In this document: piece by piece, positions 48,212 to 60,481 of the stretch
Position numbering within the stretch: the first letter of the stretch is position 1
How the letters are laid out: each line of letters opens with the position of its first letter
Assembly (NCBI GenBank): GCA_037974665.1
Contig: CM075775.1
Coordinates: 42,682,152-42,746,151 of the forward strand
DNA length: 64,000 bases
Origin: Ehretia macrophylla
Taxonomy: Eukaryota > Streptophyta > Magnoliopsida > Boraginales > Ehretiaceae
Direction: 5' to 3'
The notes under the pieces: model-generated
Seen by the model: the letters and a program-made list of their open reading frames with translations, nothing else
What the model was told of the DNA's origin: nothing
The model's database searches: none
Program-made: the position numbers and the translations under genes

Positions 48212-48770
48212 GATAGTGAGAGGCTGGATAGAATTCAACTCGATTGCTAAGGAGAAGAAGGTAGACGCTTGACAGAGGAATGGACGGAGAGTAAGATTCC
48301 ACACTCTCACCCACACCATCAATTGTATCATCCATATCAAAAGCCACAACAGTATATGAGTCCAAAGGCGCATAGGCATTTGCATGAGGAGATCCCGAAC
48401 CACAGCTCTAAATCCGACGCATATGTCTCTGTATCTGAAGAACATAAGGCAGAGGCCATACTCTTTCTAGTTGAAGGTAGACCTAAAGCTTGAAGCTCCT
48501 CTCCTCTTACTTAACTTAAATTGATGAGATAGTAAACAAGACTTTCTACGCTACGATCTTTCTTCTCTTATGAAATCTCTAGTTTGATTGAGGGTTCGAT
48601 GATTATGATGTTAATTTTGGCTAGGAGTTACCTTTTCCTAGTCACAAATGGCTGGACATCTTCAATAGGTCCTTGAGTGGTATGTTGCAGGTCAAAGATG
48701 GTAGGCTTCTTTATGGGGCTAACTTTCTTAAAACCAAGCAAGGAGTAGATTATTCATTAAAGGGACTCCG

Positions 48771-48822
<52 letters not shown>

Positions 48823-51294
48823 GTCTCAGTTGTGAAGGCCGAAATAGTCAATACTTTAACTACTTTAGAAGCCGGAGATACCCTCTAGCTAGCAGAAAAG
48901 AGATGCGAAAGTCTCGAGGTACGCTCTGGCAAGGAAAACCCCTTTACGTACTATTCAGTTGATTTGGATGCTACTACTTCTACCTTCTTGTCTTCCTCAT
49001 TTTCTATCAAAAAGAGGGCATATAGCCGAAGTCCTGAATACAGGAAAGACCGATTACGACTGTTGCAAGAGTGGATACCCTTTCCGACAAAGGACGGGAA
49101 TCGTACTGATAGAAAAGGAATTCCACATAGCGAATTACATAACCCCTAACTCCTCTGTCTACCTATACCCGAGTGTTTAACGGGAGAAGAGATCCTTCAT
49201 AAAGAAAGAACATATTGAAGATACCAAGCACGGGATGAGCCCAAAGCAAGCAAGAAAGGATAACCGGGCGACTCTTCTAAAGGAAGAAGGGATTCGCTAA
49301 TGGAAAGAGAGAAATTTCCAATTAACGATACTGATTATGGATGCCCGATACCAGAGGAAAGAAGACCCATGCTCAATGACAGATAGATGACGACATATTC
49401 CTACTTCCCCTTACCAAAAGAAGAAGATTTATTTACAGGGCGTTAAGCACCAAGCAAGTAATAAAAACCTTGCTTGTTGACTTGCGGTCTATCTATTCCA
49501 GTAGTTCAAGAGTTCGAGCCTTGAAAGTTTAGCCTCTTCAAGCTATCCAATAGCGAATCTCTCATCTGGAATCTGTCCAAGTATCGGTTCCCATCCTTGA
49601 TAAGGAATCTCTTATCTCCTTAAGCACTGTAGTAAACTAAACTCTCTTCAAGCAAAAAAAAGGATGCTACGACCTATTGGATTAAAGCAAAGAAGCAAGA
49701 GAGGCAAGCAAGACAACGAAGGAGTTAGTGTATTAATGCCCGGAATCCACTATGACTAGTATAGAATCAGCTCCTAGTCTTAGCTCTCCTAACTGCACTA
49801 GAATAACTATTATAGAAGAGTATGCCATCAGTCAATCTTCTTTGCATGAGCATTGAAGGAGGAATGAAAGAAAAAGAGATAGGGAACAACGAATCGTCTT
49901 TTTACAGCCGGGTAGATGGAAGGAATGTCGAGAATCAGATGTACAGTATGGTTTAATCAGTCTTAGCTTCCAAACCTGTCCTAGTAGGGAGGGGGAGACT
50001 ATACAGAATTAGATTTATGTTATCCATAAGGAAAGAAAAGAGAGAAGGCTTGGTAGGAGTGCAGTATCGGTCGTAGCGTGCCAAGCCAGTATAGTACCAA
50101 TTCTTTCTTTCTACTTCTACTACTTAGGTTAGTTCATCTATGATCTTTCTTAAGAGAAGATACGACTGTACGACAGTTCCCGTTAGTAGACTCACAGGAT
50201 TCGAGAAGTAGATAGCGGGCGGAGCTTGAACAGAAAGCTTTCAGGTTTGGAACTCTAGTAAAGGAGCTTGGAGATTTTTGCATGGTCGATTAGTGAGCAT
50301 CACAACTCGATCAATCAATCGGTCTGCTGATCCATTATTCTCTATTGTGCGTGATCACTCACAACAACAATCCTTTCTTGTTGAAGAAAATCCTACGTGA
50401 TGCCGATACATGAATCCCTCTTCGCCCTTTGATGAGTAAGCTTCGTAAGCCAGCCCTTCGTTGGTTGGACTGCCCCTCTAGTAAATGAATGTCAGGTGTT
50501 CCCCTCATCCCGAAATCAAGAATTCCGTCCTCAGCCCTACGGAGAAAGGGGATGGATAGAGGAACAAGTACAGTAGGCACCCTGAGTTTTCCAATCTCAG
50601 TGACCAGCTCCTAAGAGTTCCCACCCTAGGGTTGGGATTAGGCTGCTGCGCCATGCAGGCCCCGTGGGCTGCCTTAGCCCGACCACGGGAACTTAGTAGG
50701 CTCGCTACTAAGAGAGACTAGGAACAAAAATGCTATCCCCACTTGCTAACAGCACCATAAAGATGCGGCTGATCTACGTATGTAGCCTTTGCGTCGATCT
50801 TACCTCCGCTGCCTGCCTGTACGCGGGTCTACTCACAAGAAATGCAGCTAGCTCGCCAACTAACTGTTCATGTTTGAGCTTGTTGGCTTCCTTATTATTT
50901 AGACACCACCTGAATTTATTTACTTGGTAGCCTACGTGAGTATCCGGATGGATATAGACTGATCCCTTTCTACATACATAGCGCCCCCCCTCCCCCCCGA
51001 GATACATACATACTTTTTTTCCTTTCTCCCATACACTTTCGTGTCTTGAATCTTAGCTCTTCTCTTTCTTATATATTCTTACTACTATCACTTTTTAAAC
51101 CGGACCGGAAGAATTCAACCGTAATGTATCAGGGTCGTACGCTTGGAACAAGAACATTCGTTGTACAATTTCGGCGATTACAAAAGGAGTATATCCCTCT
51201 CATTTAGTGTCTTTCCACTTCCGTCGTTCAGGAACAAACACTTCATCTAATTCTTTTGAAGCTCGGCCCAGTTTTTCCCCACTAACTAATTAGG
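48212..51294. other. 3.1-kb spacer, no gene recognised
   Basis: Contains an (AT)n microsatellite (48773-48818) and a short C run (50984-50998), otherwise mitochondrial-type spacer. The frame at 50359-50580 (minus) is open but matches nothing I know. Confidence 0.45.
48773..48818. repeat. (AT)23 microsatellite
   Basis: 46 bases of uninterrupted AT dinucleotide repeat. Confidence 0.97.
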
Positions 51295-51708
51295 TTATGA
51301 CCACTGAACAAACTTGGTTGACGAACATGGTTTATGTGCCGTTAATGTAGCGGCTTGTCGAACATTTGACAAACTCACACCATCCATTTCAAATAGGATT
51401 TGTCATGTGGACACACGAGCAACCCAACCCGTAGGATTTCCTTTTCCTTTTCCCGTTCTTACTTCTGTAGGTTTCCCGGTAATAGAAAGATCTGCGAGAA
51501 CTCTTACCCATATCTGACTATTTCTTCAGAATTGTCCACTCATAGCATGATGGAAGTGTCCAATTATAGCCCGACGCGCTGCTTCAATGGCTCAATATGA
51601 AAGACGACCAGCTCTACAACTTTTAGTGCCATATCTTCCAAAACCAAGTTGTGTACCATTCGGTTTGCAATCCCTACTACATCTGCCTTTACGATATTTA
51701 CTATATTT
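51295..51708 (-). pseudogene. rpl16: rpl16, mitochondrial ribosomal protein L16 (decayed copy)
   Basis: In plant mitochondria L16 is a large-subunit ribosomal protein encoded directly after and overlapping rps3. The minus strand shows the family in order: KYSKYRKGRCSRDCKPNG, TQLGFGRYGTKSCRAGRLSY, AIEAARRAIIG, HHAMSGQF, IWVRVLADLSITGKPTEVR, GKGNPTGWVARVST, ILFEMDGVSLSN, RQAATLTAHKPCSSTKFVQWS, and the TAA stop at 51295-51297. Three in-frame stops lie inside: after RLSY, after AMSGQF and after ARVST. It is therefore dead. Overlap with the rps3 end is kept as in mitochondria. The true 5' start is uncertain because plant rpl16 often lacks a clear ATG. Confidence 0.95.
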
Positions 51709-53013
51709 CGTACTTTTCAGAATAGTATGTCCCCATTTTTCTTACTATATGAAGTCCACACTTTGACTACTAAGATTCCGTAATGAGTAGATACTTCTGC
51801 AGGAGCATAATCTATTTTCTGGTTAAATACATTACGAGATGTTTTTCCATACTTTCTGCATTCCGTTCTAGCTATTTCTGCACCTTCTGATCGACCTGAA
51901 CAACATATATGAATCCTCTACACCCTTTTTTCATTACTAATGGAATATCCTTTACTATTTTACTAAAAATGAAACGAAATGATCTTGTTTTTTTCCTCGG
52001 TTGAAAAGAGATATCTTGAGCAATTAGAGAAGCACTTTGATAAACAGATTAGATACTGACCGATTCAATTAAGGTATTAGTGCTAGTTCTATTAGACAAC
52101 AAAGATCGCATTTTTTTCACTTTGTTCAAATAAGAGTTGTACCCGTACGGAATTCTTAAGTTTCTCAGTATGATCTCTATCATCATCTATATCCCCTTTA
52201 TCAATTCTCCTATCCTACCTAGGTCTATGAATTTCTCGATCAATTCTATTACTTTATCCTTACCTATGAGGTTCTAACATTTTATCCTTAATTGACCTAG
52301 GAGTTGTTCCCGGGCATCCTAAAAAAAAGGTAGCACCGAAGAAAGGAAAGAGCGAGATGGTTGTTTTTTTTGTTCCCACAAAGCGAAGATCATTCGCTTG
52401 GCGAATGAAGTGGGTCAACCTCCTTTTGGCTTCGGCCAAACACTCTTTCTCGCTGGTTGAGCTTTCTACAAAAAAAAGCAACATGAGAATGCATTCTCTT
52501 ATCTAAGCTTATTTCCTGTGCATTAGCTCTCCCCATCGTAGATGGTTCAGCTACGCCTAGTGCCACGAAATGATTGAGAACTACGACGGGGTCGAAATGC
52601 ATTTTGTTATTTGTATTCAAAAAGTTTTGCATGACCGAATAATTCAAGGAAGGGCGCACTGCAGGGAGGGTCCTTTTAAGTAGATGACTCATCGGGCCGT
52701 CGGAGTAGGACTTCTTTGGGAAAAAAAACTTGAATAACTTAGTTTTTCTGAAGGAGTCGTCATTTTCTATCAGGAACGCGATGTCATTTACAACCCCGGC
52801 TAATTTCGAATGCTTGAAGGCCCCGCTAACCCGAAGTGATTTAGAAAGATTCTTCTTTATCGATGGTGATCGGTCATGGTATCCATAGCCTTGCTTTTTT
52901 TTTAGCCAAATCCTGATTTCATTTTGCTTCTCTCGCTCATTGGGCCTGATCGACTCGACTCTTTTCCCTGCCCCTCAGCCTCTCACTTCCTTTCGTTCTT
53001 CTTCTGTACCATC
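51701..53013 (-). pseudogene. rps3: rps3 exon 2, second part (mitochondrial ribosomal protein S3)
   Basis: S3 is a small-subunit mitochondrial ribosomal protein. After the LTR insertion the minus strand resumes with TEEERKEVRG and continues through [63 protein letters not shown], the segment beginning [40 protein letters not shown], and decayed C-terminal pieces to a TAG at 51701-51703 that overlaps rpl16. Several frameshifts and stops break the frame: the pieces above lie in at least two frames, with the jump near 52480, and the part before 52260 is poorly kept. Unlike a working gene it is also split by a 2.88-kb LTR. Confidence 0.95.
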
Positions 53014-55897
53014 TGTGACACCCCGATCCCTCTCGAGACTGGGAGTTCTATCAATCAATCTAATCACAACCCAAATCCAAACCCGGGCAAAATTTTCAGG
53101 GAAAACGGACGGAGTCTCCCCTGTTTCTAGGCAAAATGTAAAACCTGTAATAGCATTTAAATGGACCAACGCCGTGTCCAACCATACAAAACTTCCTCAA
53201 GGCCATCCGAGCCTCGGTTTTCAACAATTAAACTCAGCAGGTATACATACATTTCCAATTTAAAAGCTAACCTATCTCTTTTCATTTTTGACCAGTACAT
53301 TCAAACTAGACAATTAAACCATACTAAGCTACTGCATAAAATAAACTATCATGCCATTCTAACTCTTTTCCTTTGGACATTACAAACATGCATCGAAGTT
53401 AAACTATATTACTGAATACATAACTAACTTATCCATCTACCTCAACTATTTAGCTAATTTAGATTACATTTCTTTTAACAATAAATACATACAATACATA
53501 AAAGCATACATCTTTACAACTTCGACAACTCAAGCCACATAGGCACGCAAGACAACCCTTCAAGCACGAACTTTCACGAAATCACGAACTTTCCAACTAA
53601 CATGACATTTCCTGAAATGTGGTGGTGAGGAGTGAGTATACACAACACGTATACTCAGTGAGGGCGAGACAGATATCGAGGTAGAGAGAAAGAAAGTCGT
53701 GCAATGCAAATAAGGCAGTTAAGCAATATAACTGATAAGTAAGCAATCAAGACAAACAATCAATACAATAAGCAATTACTGAAAGCATTAACACAACCAT
53801 TCAAAGCTATACCACACTCTGAAGGCTATGGTTCACTCTTATGAGCAACATATCATTTCACGAGCAATACATCAATCTCGAGCTTGATGTTGACAACGAT
53901 GACAATAAGCGTGCAACCACCTTATAACACCAGTTTGGAATACCCCGGAAGTATCTATCAATCTACGACCCAAATCTCCCTGGGAGGCAACCCAAGCGAG
54001 AAGAGGGAATAACTACGGAGCTAGAGCAACCAACACTGGCAACCCGAGGCTACCCAGAGAGGCCCATCACTCACGTGCTAGACACTATGCAATGCAAGAC
54101 TCGATACAAGGCAATAACGAGCGATAGCACAACAATACAGATTAGAGACGATAAACGAGATAACAAGCATTTACAATCAAATATGTAACAAGAACAATAC
54201 CAACAAACATTATCAAGCAGTAATAAGTATTCTATAGACATTATAAGCATTCTATAAGCATTATAACCATTCTATAAGCATTATAAACATTCTATAAGCA
54301 ATATACTATGAAAACACACAAAATCCCAAAAATGACCCCGACTTTCAAAATGCTACTACTTTCAAACGAGCCACGAGCTTTGGAAACCAACTTCACCAAT
54401 CCTCCTAGGTCACCATAAGGCACATCTAAAGACTCCGAAACCCTACTTTACCCTAGAATTCTCGCAAAGTCCCGATTTTCCCCTTTGCTCGTTTGAACTA
54501 CAACTATACTAACCAAACACCCAACCAACGCCATAATAGCACCAAAAGTGCTTCCATGGCCTCCCGAAACAATGCCATCACGCAAAACGAGAAAATGCTA
54601 AACTCGACCTAAACGACCCCGACTTTCACCAAGACGTTTTTCTCATTTTTCCATTAGGCAACCTAAACAAATCATGCATTTGGGCATTCTAGCATACCTA
54701 GCACCTTTTTACATCAACATAAAGCATAACAGCGTAACTTCATCGAAACGGGGGTTTACTATTCATAATATACTATTCATTACACAATTTATATTTCAAT
54801 TTTAATATTCAACCGTAGAAAATGTTAAAAAGCTATAAATACACGTTCTACGATTGCTAAGGAACATTCTTTAAGCAATGAAACGGACAAAATAACAACC
54901 TACAGTTAAATCATAAAAATTAAAGTTTATGTTCAACATTTTCAAATGCGCAAATAACGATGAAACCCTCACCTTAGACGCTTATAGATGCTAGGGAAAC
55001 GACGCTAGATGCCTTGGAAACCACCCCGCACAAGCTCACGCGACGAAATGAAGATTTGAAGATGAAATGTTTTTTTTTTTCTCTTCATGGTTTTGGCCAT
55101 GGCTGCTCAATTCCAGCTTTTTTTTTGTTTATTTGCAATGTTTTATAAGCTTAATAAGTTGTCAAGCCTTGGTCAATTGGTCAAGCTTTGGTCAACTAGC
55201 TTAATTTGGTCAATCTAGCCTATTTTCATGCATTTAAAAGCTAAAACAAACATCACCAATTTAATTCTAGCTAACAACAAATAAAATACTAAAATTAAGA
55301 CACTAAGTACTAGTTTTCACTATTTATTGAGGACTAGAATTCATTTCATAACTATCGCTCTCGAAATGCTATGTACTTTGCGACAATAAAGGAATAACAA
55401 TTAAATCTCAAAGAATTTAAGAAAATATAATTTCCGGGAAGTAACATAGTTGAAAATTTACTCCGGCTCGGAGCTACTTTCCTCATTTATTTGAAAACCA
55501 AGTGATTATAATGCAAGACAACCAAAACCGATTATTAAAATAATCACAACAATCAAGGTAATCAATATTCATTTAAAATAATTAATTTAACTATTTCTAG
55601 AATATTTTAAGAATTATGAAGTTAATATTAAGCTACAAATGAAAGTTAATATAAACACATAGTCAAATACAATTAAACACTAACATTTAAGATAACACTT
55701 AATTAATCACAAGAAAAGAAATTCAATTACTATAATTATTAGAAATAGGTAATAATCTTTTAATTATTCAATATATAACTACTAAATGCTTCCAAGAGAA
55801 ATATTAAAATAATGCAAATTGGTTGATTTAACTAATTAAACATTTAATCAAATGCAGTCAAGTGCTATTAAATGTATGTCGGATTCGGGTTATCACA
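53014..55897 (-). mobile_element. Solo LTR, 2.88 kb, inserted in rps3 exon 2
   Basis: On the plus strand it reads TGTGACACCCCGATCC ... GGGTTATCACA, and its sense direction is minus (TGTGATAACCCGAATCC ... GATCGGGGTGTCACA). Flanks are CCATC at 53009-53013 and at 55898-55902, a clean 5-bp target duplication. The family is that of the LTRs at 16858-23995, with an inner part closer to the Tekay LTRs. No interior sequence is present, so the element was reduced by LTR-LTR recombination. Confidence 0.96.
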
Positions 55898-56166
55898 CCA
55901 TCCCTTGAATGAAGATACTCGATCTGGCCAACTTTCCCAAATGCCTACCACCAGCCCTTATCCTTTCTGGGTATGGATTTTTCACCTCGTTTCAGTTGTC
56001 GTTGTCGACGAGGAAGAAAGAAATGAATGAAAGTTCTTTTGGGAAAATGTAGAATAATACACCTACCGAGACGAAAGCTAAAGGTGAGTCTCGTAGGTGG
56101 ACGTATCAAACTGAAATACGATCTCAGATTGACATCTTGATATACTAATTTACCATAATAATAAAT
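55898..56166 (-). pseudogene. rps3: rps3 exon 2, first part
   Basis: The minus strand reads [51 protein letters not shown], then [15 protein letters not shown]. This is the start of rps3 exon 2 and is still in frame for about 85 codons. A frameshift follows near 55945, after which GKVGQIEYLHS-like text runs up to the LTR. The frame is continuous with intron sequence upstream, because the 98-codon open frame (55945-56241) begins in the intron. Confidence 0.95.
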
Positions 56167-57873
56167 AGAGTCAATGGTGACTCTGCCGTGGGAAGATCCG
56201 CTTCTTTCTTGCTTGATAGGAGGGGCGCTTCCATTCACCAATGCAGACTAAAAGTTCTCTCCGAACCGTGCTAGATAGTCACCCATCACACGACTCTCAA
56301 ACCCAACCTGTGGTGGATCCCGAGAGACAAAGTCAAAGCATTTGATCCTTGCCCCATACTTTGAGATGCTCATCCCCGCCGATCAAGGTATTTTTATCTT
56401 GTGATAGGCTTAGCTTTAAGCCACTATCGTTCTATTCAGATAAGTCAAGTACCTTTGGTCGATTAGCTCAAGTGGTCTTTCCTTATCTTCCCTAATGTTC
56501 AGAGTTGTTCTAGTTTGAGATAAGAAATGAGCACCGGCCGAGTGCCATGAAGGAATAAGAAATTGATAACAGAGGGAATCTATGATTCTTATTCGACCGA
56601 GTTCTAGCTAGCAACATGTCGATTATACCCCGGAGGTTGGTAAGAACTGAGGGACAATGCCCCTTAACCTAAGTGGGCTATTAGCGAAACAACAAGTACT
56701 TGATCGGGCAGGAGGTGGTTTGGTTTCGTGCATGGCCCTCACAGTAGGAAGAGGCAGTTGTCATTTGAAAGGTATAAGGTTCCAAACCTGCCCACCCTAT
56801 TAAAAAATCCTTTTCTATTCTATCTTATTAGTAAAGCCTAAACGTCCTTATTGAAAACTAAAGTGCTAACGAGTGGATGCGCATTAGCGCAACAGTTTTC
56901 GTACAGCTCAAGTCCTTGCCGCCTTTACTAAGATTCTAATCTAAATAGTTGGCCCTTCTTTCTCAAAGTTAACTTTCTCCCTTCTTGCTTTAGAAAGATT
57001 GTAGCTAGAGCGATAATCGAAAGTCTTCTCCTGTTTTACAAATCTACAACTCTCTTTACTGAGCGAGACTCCATCCATATCCCTACTAGTGGTTATTATG
57101 TATTTTCCATTCTATCATTTATTTGGCAGCTTAAACTAGACTCCACTTTTGATAGGTTTTTGGTCTTAATCAAGATAGGTCAAGTGCGCGTCGGAACAGT
57201 CGATAGCTACTTAGTCTCATCCAAGAGTCTAATCCTCTTGTACTGCTTTTTTTTTAAAAAAGAAGGGGTCGATTTAGGCTCTTTCCCTTCCACTGCATAG
57301 CTGCACTAGCAGGTACTACCAGCCCTCTGTCCCGCGCATCTAACCAGCTCGCGTGGCTCACCGGTTCCAAGTGGAGCATAGTGCGCTTTAGGCGTCGAGC
57401 GAGAAACGTCTCTTCTTTTGTTTTAATTTTTTCACTGATCTGAAACTTAGCACTTCATTTCTTATTGATTCCAGTGACGGTGGCATTCTTGAATGAAGTC
57501 TATCCGAATTGAATTAGCACTTCTCAAATTAGGCTAGGCCTCTCTAGCTAAGCTGGGCGTTGGGGCCTTGGATGCGCTAGCGATTGGGGCATAGGGGAGT
57601 GGTTGCCGAGGTTTCTCGGCCTGGTATCCTGCACCTCGCGTTCATGATATCTACATTCAACTGTGCCCCGGAGACACGGTCGAAGCACGCCCACCCAGTG
57701 TGCTTCTTTCACAACATGCTCTAGTCTTGGGTGTCTTCTAGTAGTCTTCTAGCCTTAGAAGAAGTCGTGTCTGCCCTGGACATCTGCAACGTCCTCCCAC
57801 GCCTTTTTCTAGTTAAAATATAGGACAAACTGAAGGAAAAGATTGACCCATTCGGTGACATTCGCGGTAGCCC
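56167..57873 (-). other. rps3 group II intron (decayed)
   Basis: This lies between rps3 exon 1 and exon 2, 1.7 kb on the minus strand. Near the 3' end the text GAGAGTCGTGTGATGGGTG...TAGCACGGTTCGGAGAGAAC (about 56250-56305) has the typical domain V/VI shape of plant mitochondrial group II introns. No maturase frame is seen. The retained intron shows that the locus came from DNA. Confidence 0.8.
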
Positions 57874-57947
57874 TCACTGAACCAACTTGAATCTGAACTA
57901 CAATTCAGATCAAGTCTTACCAAAATCGGATTTCCTTTTCGTGCCAT
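57874..57947 (-). pseudogene. rps3: rps3 exon 1
   Basis: [20 protein letters not shown] followed by SWFSE on the minus strand, about 74 nt, the usual short first exon of plant mitochondrial rps3 ending in TGGTTCAGTGA. The ATG is at 57945-57947, 14 bases after the rps19 stop codon. Confidence 0.92.
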
Positions 57948-57960
57948 ATGCACTTAGACT

Positions 57961-58020
57961 TCACTTTTTTCCCATTTTTCTTCCCGATCCAATATTTGTT
58001 CTCGAAGGTCTACCTCTTTT
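57961..58020 (-). pseudogene. rps19: rps19 3' tail, joined to rpl2
   Basis: The last ~18 codons of mitochondrial rps19, [16 protein letters not shown] and the TGA stop at 57961-57963, directly upstream of rps3 exon 1 as in plant mitochondria. The rest of rps19 is missing. The text runs straight back into rpl2 ([19 protein letters not shown]) with the junction inside GGTAGACCTTCG. Confidence 0.9.
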
Positions 58021-58604
58021 CGTGCACCCCTCACCTTTTCCATGAGGATGATCCACTGGATTTATTACAATACCATGAACAACAGAGTGTCTGCCCGCTG
58101 CCCATCGGCTTTGTCAAGCTTTTCTAAGCTTACGTGTACCATGGTTGGGATTGAAAAATATACCAATAGTAGCTCGATATCGGGAATCAATGACTTTTTC
58201 AACACCCGAAGGTAGCCGCACAAGCCTAAGAGAGAGTGTAGGGGGTGCTGGTTTCTTCATTACTTTAGCAAAAGTTCCTGCAGCTCGAGCCAGCTTTGCG
58301 CCTTGACTTGGAATTCAATATAATGTGCCCATGTTCCTATACGTATATCGGCTAAAGGTATGCAATTTCCTATTTGAAAATATAGATCAAGTATCTCATA
58401 TCTATAAGTAGGGAGGTGTGGCCAAGAAGCAGCCAGCTGACTGCCCCCTTCCACTCGGCTTTTCTTCGCTGTGTGAACAATGTCTTAGTATGTATGGGCA
58501 TTCTAGGCAGGTCACAATAAGTCACGAGTCGAAGGTTTAGAGCAATCGCAATTCATCACTATCTCGCCCGCTTCCAATTAATAATTGACTATTATATAAG
58601 TGTT
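58015..58604 (-). pseudogene. rpl2: rpl2 exon 2 (mitochondrial ribosomal protein L2), 3' truncated
   Basis: L2 is the large-subunit protein at the peptidyl-transferase centre. The minus strand starts TYIIVNY and continues LEAGEIVMNCD, VEGGSQLAASWPHLPTYRYE, ILDLYFQIGNCIPLADIRIG, TWAHYIEF, RAAGTFAKVMKKPAP, RLPSGVEKVIDSRYRATIG, IFFNPNHGTRKLRKA and NPVDHPHG. It is broken by a stop in the CD...PA region, frameshifts near 58310 (after HYIEF), near 58240 (a small insertion after PAP) and near 58110. The usual C-terminal part after GRPS is absent and replaced by the rps19 tail. Confidence 0.94.
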
Positions 58605-60481
58605 GACCTAAGACCCTGTGCTGGGACTCGGCTCCCGAACCGTACGTAAGCTGCATCGTACGACTCTTCCTAAGAACTTGAAGCCCATTCTCTCTAAATA
58701 GAAAGAAATTCATTTACAAGACAAAAAACACTTTTTCGAAAAGCCTTCGCCCTCCTATTCAACAGGGCTATTAGAGAAAGAGCTTCGCTCCTTGACTTAT
58801 TTGCTCAGTCAATCTTCTTTGTTCCTTGGTGTAGTCTCAGTCCATAGTTTAAGACTCCGTTACTTATAGCCTAATCTATATCCACAGCTGACCTGACTCC
58901 GTACCGACGTCTTTCCCTTTGTATACGGCTAAGTGACTTCGTGACCTTAACGTACTTTCTTTCTTACTATAGCATAGGCCTTCGTCGGGCTTTCGTCCCG
59001 TCGTGTATAGATGGCGGCTTGGCTTCGCTATCGCTCATGACTTGGTATAGAACTGTGTAGTCGTCGGTCTTACCACCAGAATGCCTATGATATAGTGGTT
59101 GGCCTTTCGAATGCCTCATTCCTTACTTTTCTTAAAAGCCCTTTACGACTATAAAGGACAGGGGGCTTCTCACCTTTCAAAACTTAGCTATTTAAATACT
59201 ACTCATAAAGTAAAGGCGAACGGCATTCTATTCTACAGCTACTTTGTTAAGATTAATAATCTTATAGTAGAACAACTGTCGTACTACTAAAGTACCAAGA
59301 AAACCTTCGGTTCTCTTTGTTTGAATAAACGCCGCTTATTTTAGTTTACATTCAAACCAAAGTAAACCAAGCCTTGTTGATATTTATTGAGGAATTTGAT
59401 GGAGTTTAGCTAACTGAATCCATAAACCGTCAAAGTAACCATCACTGGTACTTTTTTGATTTGACTCTATTGGTAGATATCAGTAGGGCTTGCGTAATGT
59501 AGTTGTATTGTAGTTAAGGCTGCATTGCAGTAGCGCTTTTGATTTTTGAAGATCCATTTAAGTACCAAAGGCTTTCGGGGCTCCCAAGCCGGGACGTTTG
59601 ATAGAATGCTTGGCCTCTTGCGCTAGAAGCGATACCCGAAGGGTGAGCTTCTAGCGGTTAGCTTAACGCACTAGATAATAGGCATTAGGCATTCTGAGCT
59701 GGAAGGAGGCGAGCAAATGAAGGGAGGCATTACGGGCCAACTACAAGAAACAAAGCTTCGTAGACTCGGCAAGTCGCTTATAGAATGCCGACTACTATTT
59801 TCTACTTCATTTCAAAAAATAAGGGAAGTGGGAAGGAAGCTTTGCTTAGCGAGTTTCTAGAAGGCCAACCACTACATAAGCTGCTGGCGGAGAAAGCTCT
59901 TCGAGCTTCCCTTCATTCATTGCTAAGCCAAGGTCCCAGGTCTCCGAGTCAGCCTGCACTTTTTCGAAGAATCCTGCACCCATGGGCATACGGCCTGGCA
60001 GGCCTTCCTTTTCCGCCATAGCTTCATGGGCATTGCCCCATTCCCCAACCAGATGTTTGAATGTGAGCTATACTCATCGAGGAGCCAAACGGGCGTATGG
60101 CCTTGCCTTGCCATTTGACCTCTCTTCCCGTGTGACTAGGAATGCTCGGTGACAACCTCTCAATTATCACCGCCTGCCCTCTCTTGCCACCACGGTAGCA
60201 CCTAGTGTGGTCAGCACCAATTGTGTTCAGGCAACGAAGCTTACACCCATTCATATTGGTTCATCCTGCTATGCCCTGGGCCTTTTGCTCTTCTAACGTA
60301 AAATGTGGTCGGCCATTCGTCAAGGCCCAGGAATCTGCTAGATATCTCAGCGACGAGATTTGATACCCGCATTCGATTGAAGTTCCATTTTAGTACCCCC
60401 TAGCCTAACATAAAATAAACGAGAGCACTTTCTAGGTGGGTCGCTTCGTGCAACACAATGTTTAAGACCAACGGGTCACAA
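58605..60481 (-). other. rpl2 group II intron (decayed)
   Basis: A 1.88-kb intron between rpl2 exons on the minus strand. The 3' end has a clear domain V/VI: AAGAGTCGTACGATGCAGC...GTACGGTTCGGGAGCCGAG (about 58630-58676), then GGTCTTAGGTCAAC at the splice site. Frames inside it (for example 59785-60021 plus) are not maturases, and I regard them as chance. Confidence 0.85.

Noticed and set aside
59785-60254. Frames inside the rpl2 intron as a maturase or intron ORF
   Set aside because: No reverse-transcriptase or maturase motif; the sequence is explained by the group II intron.
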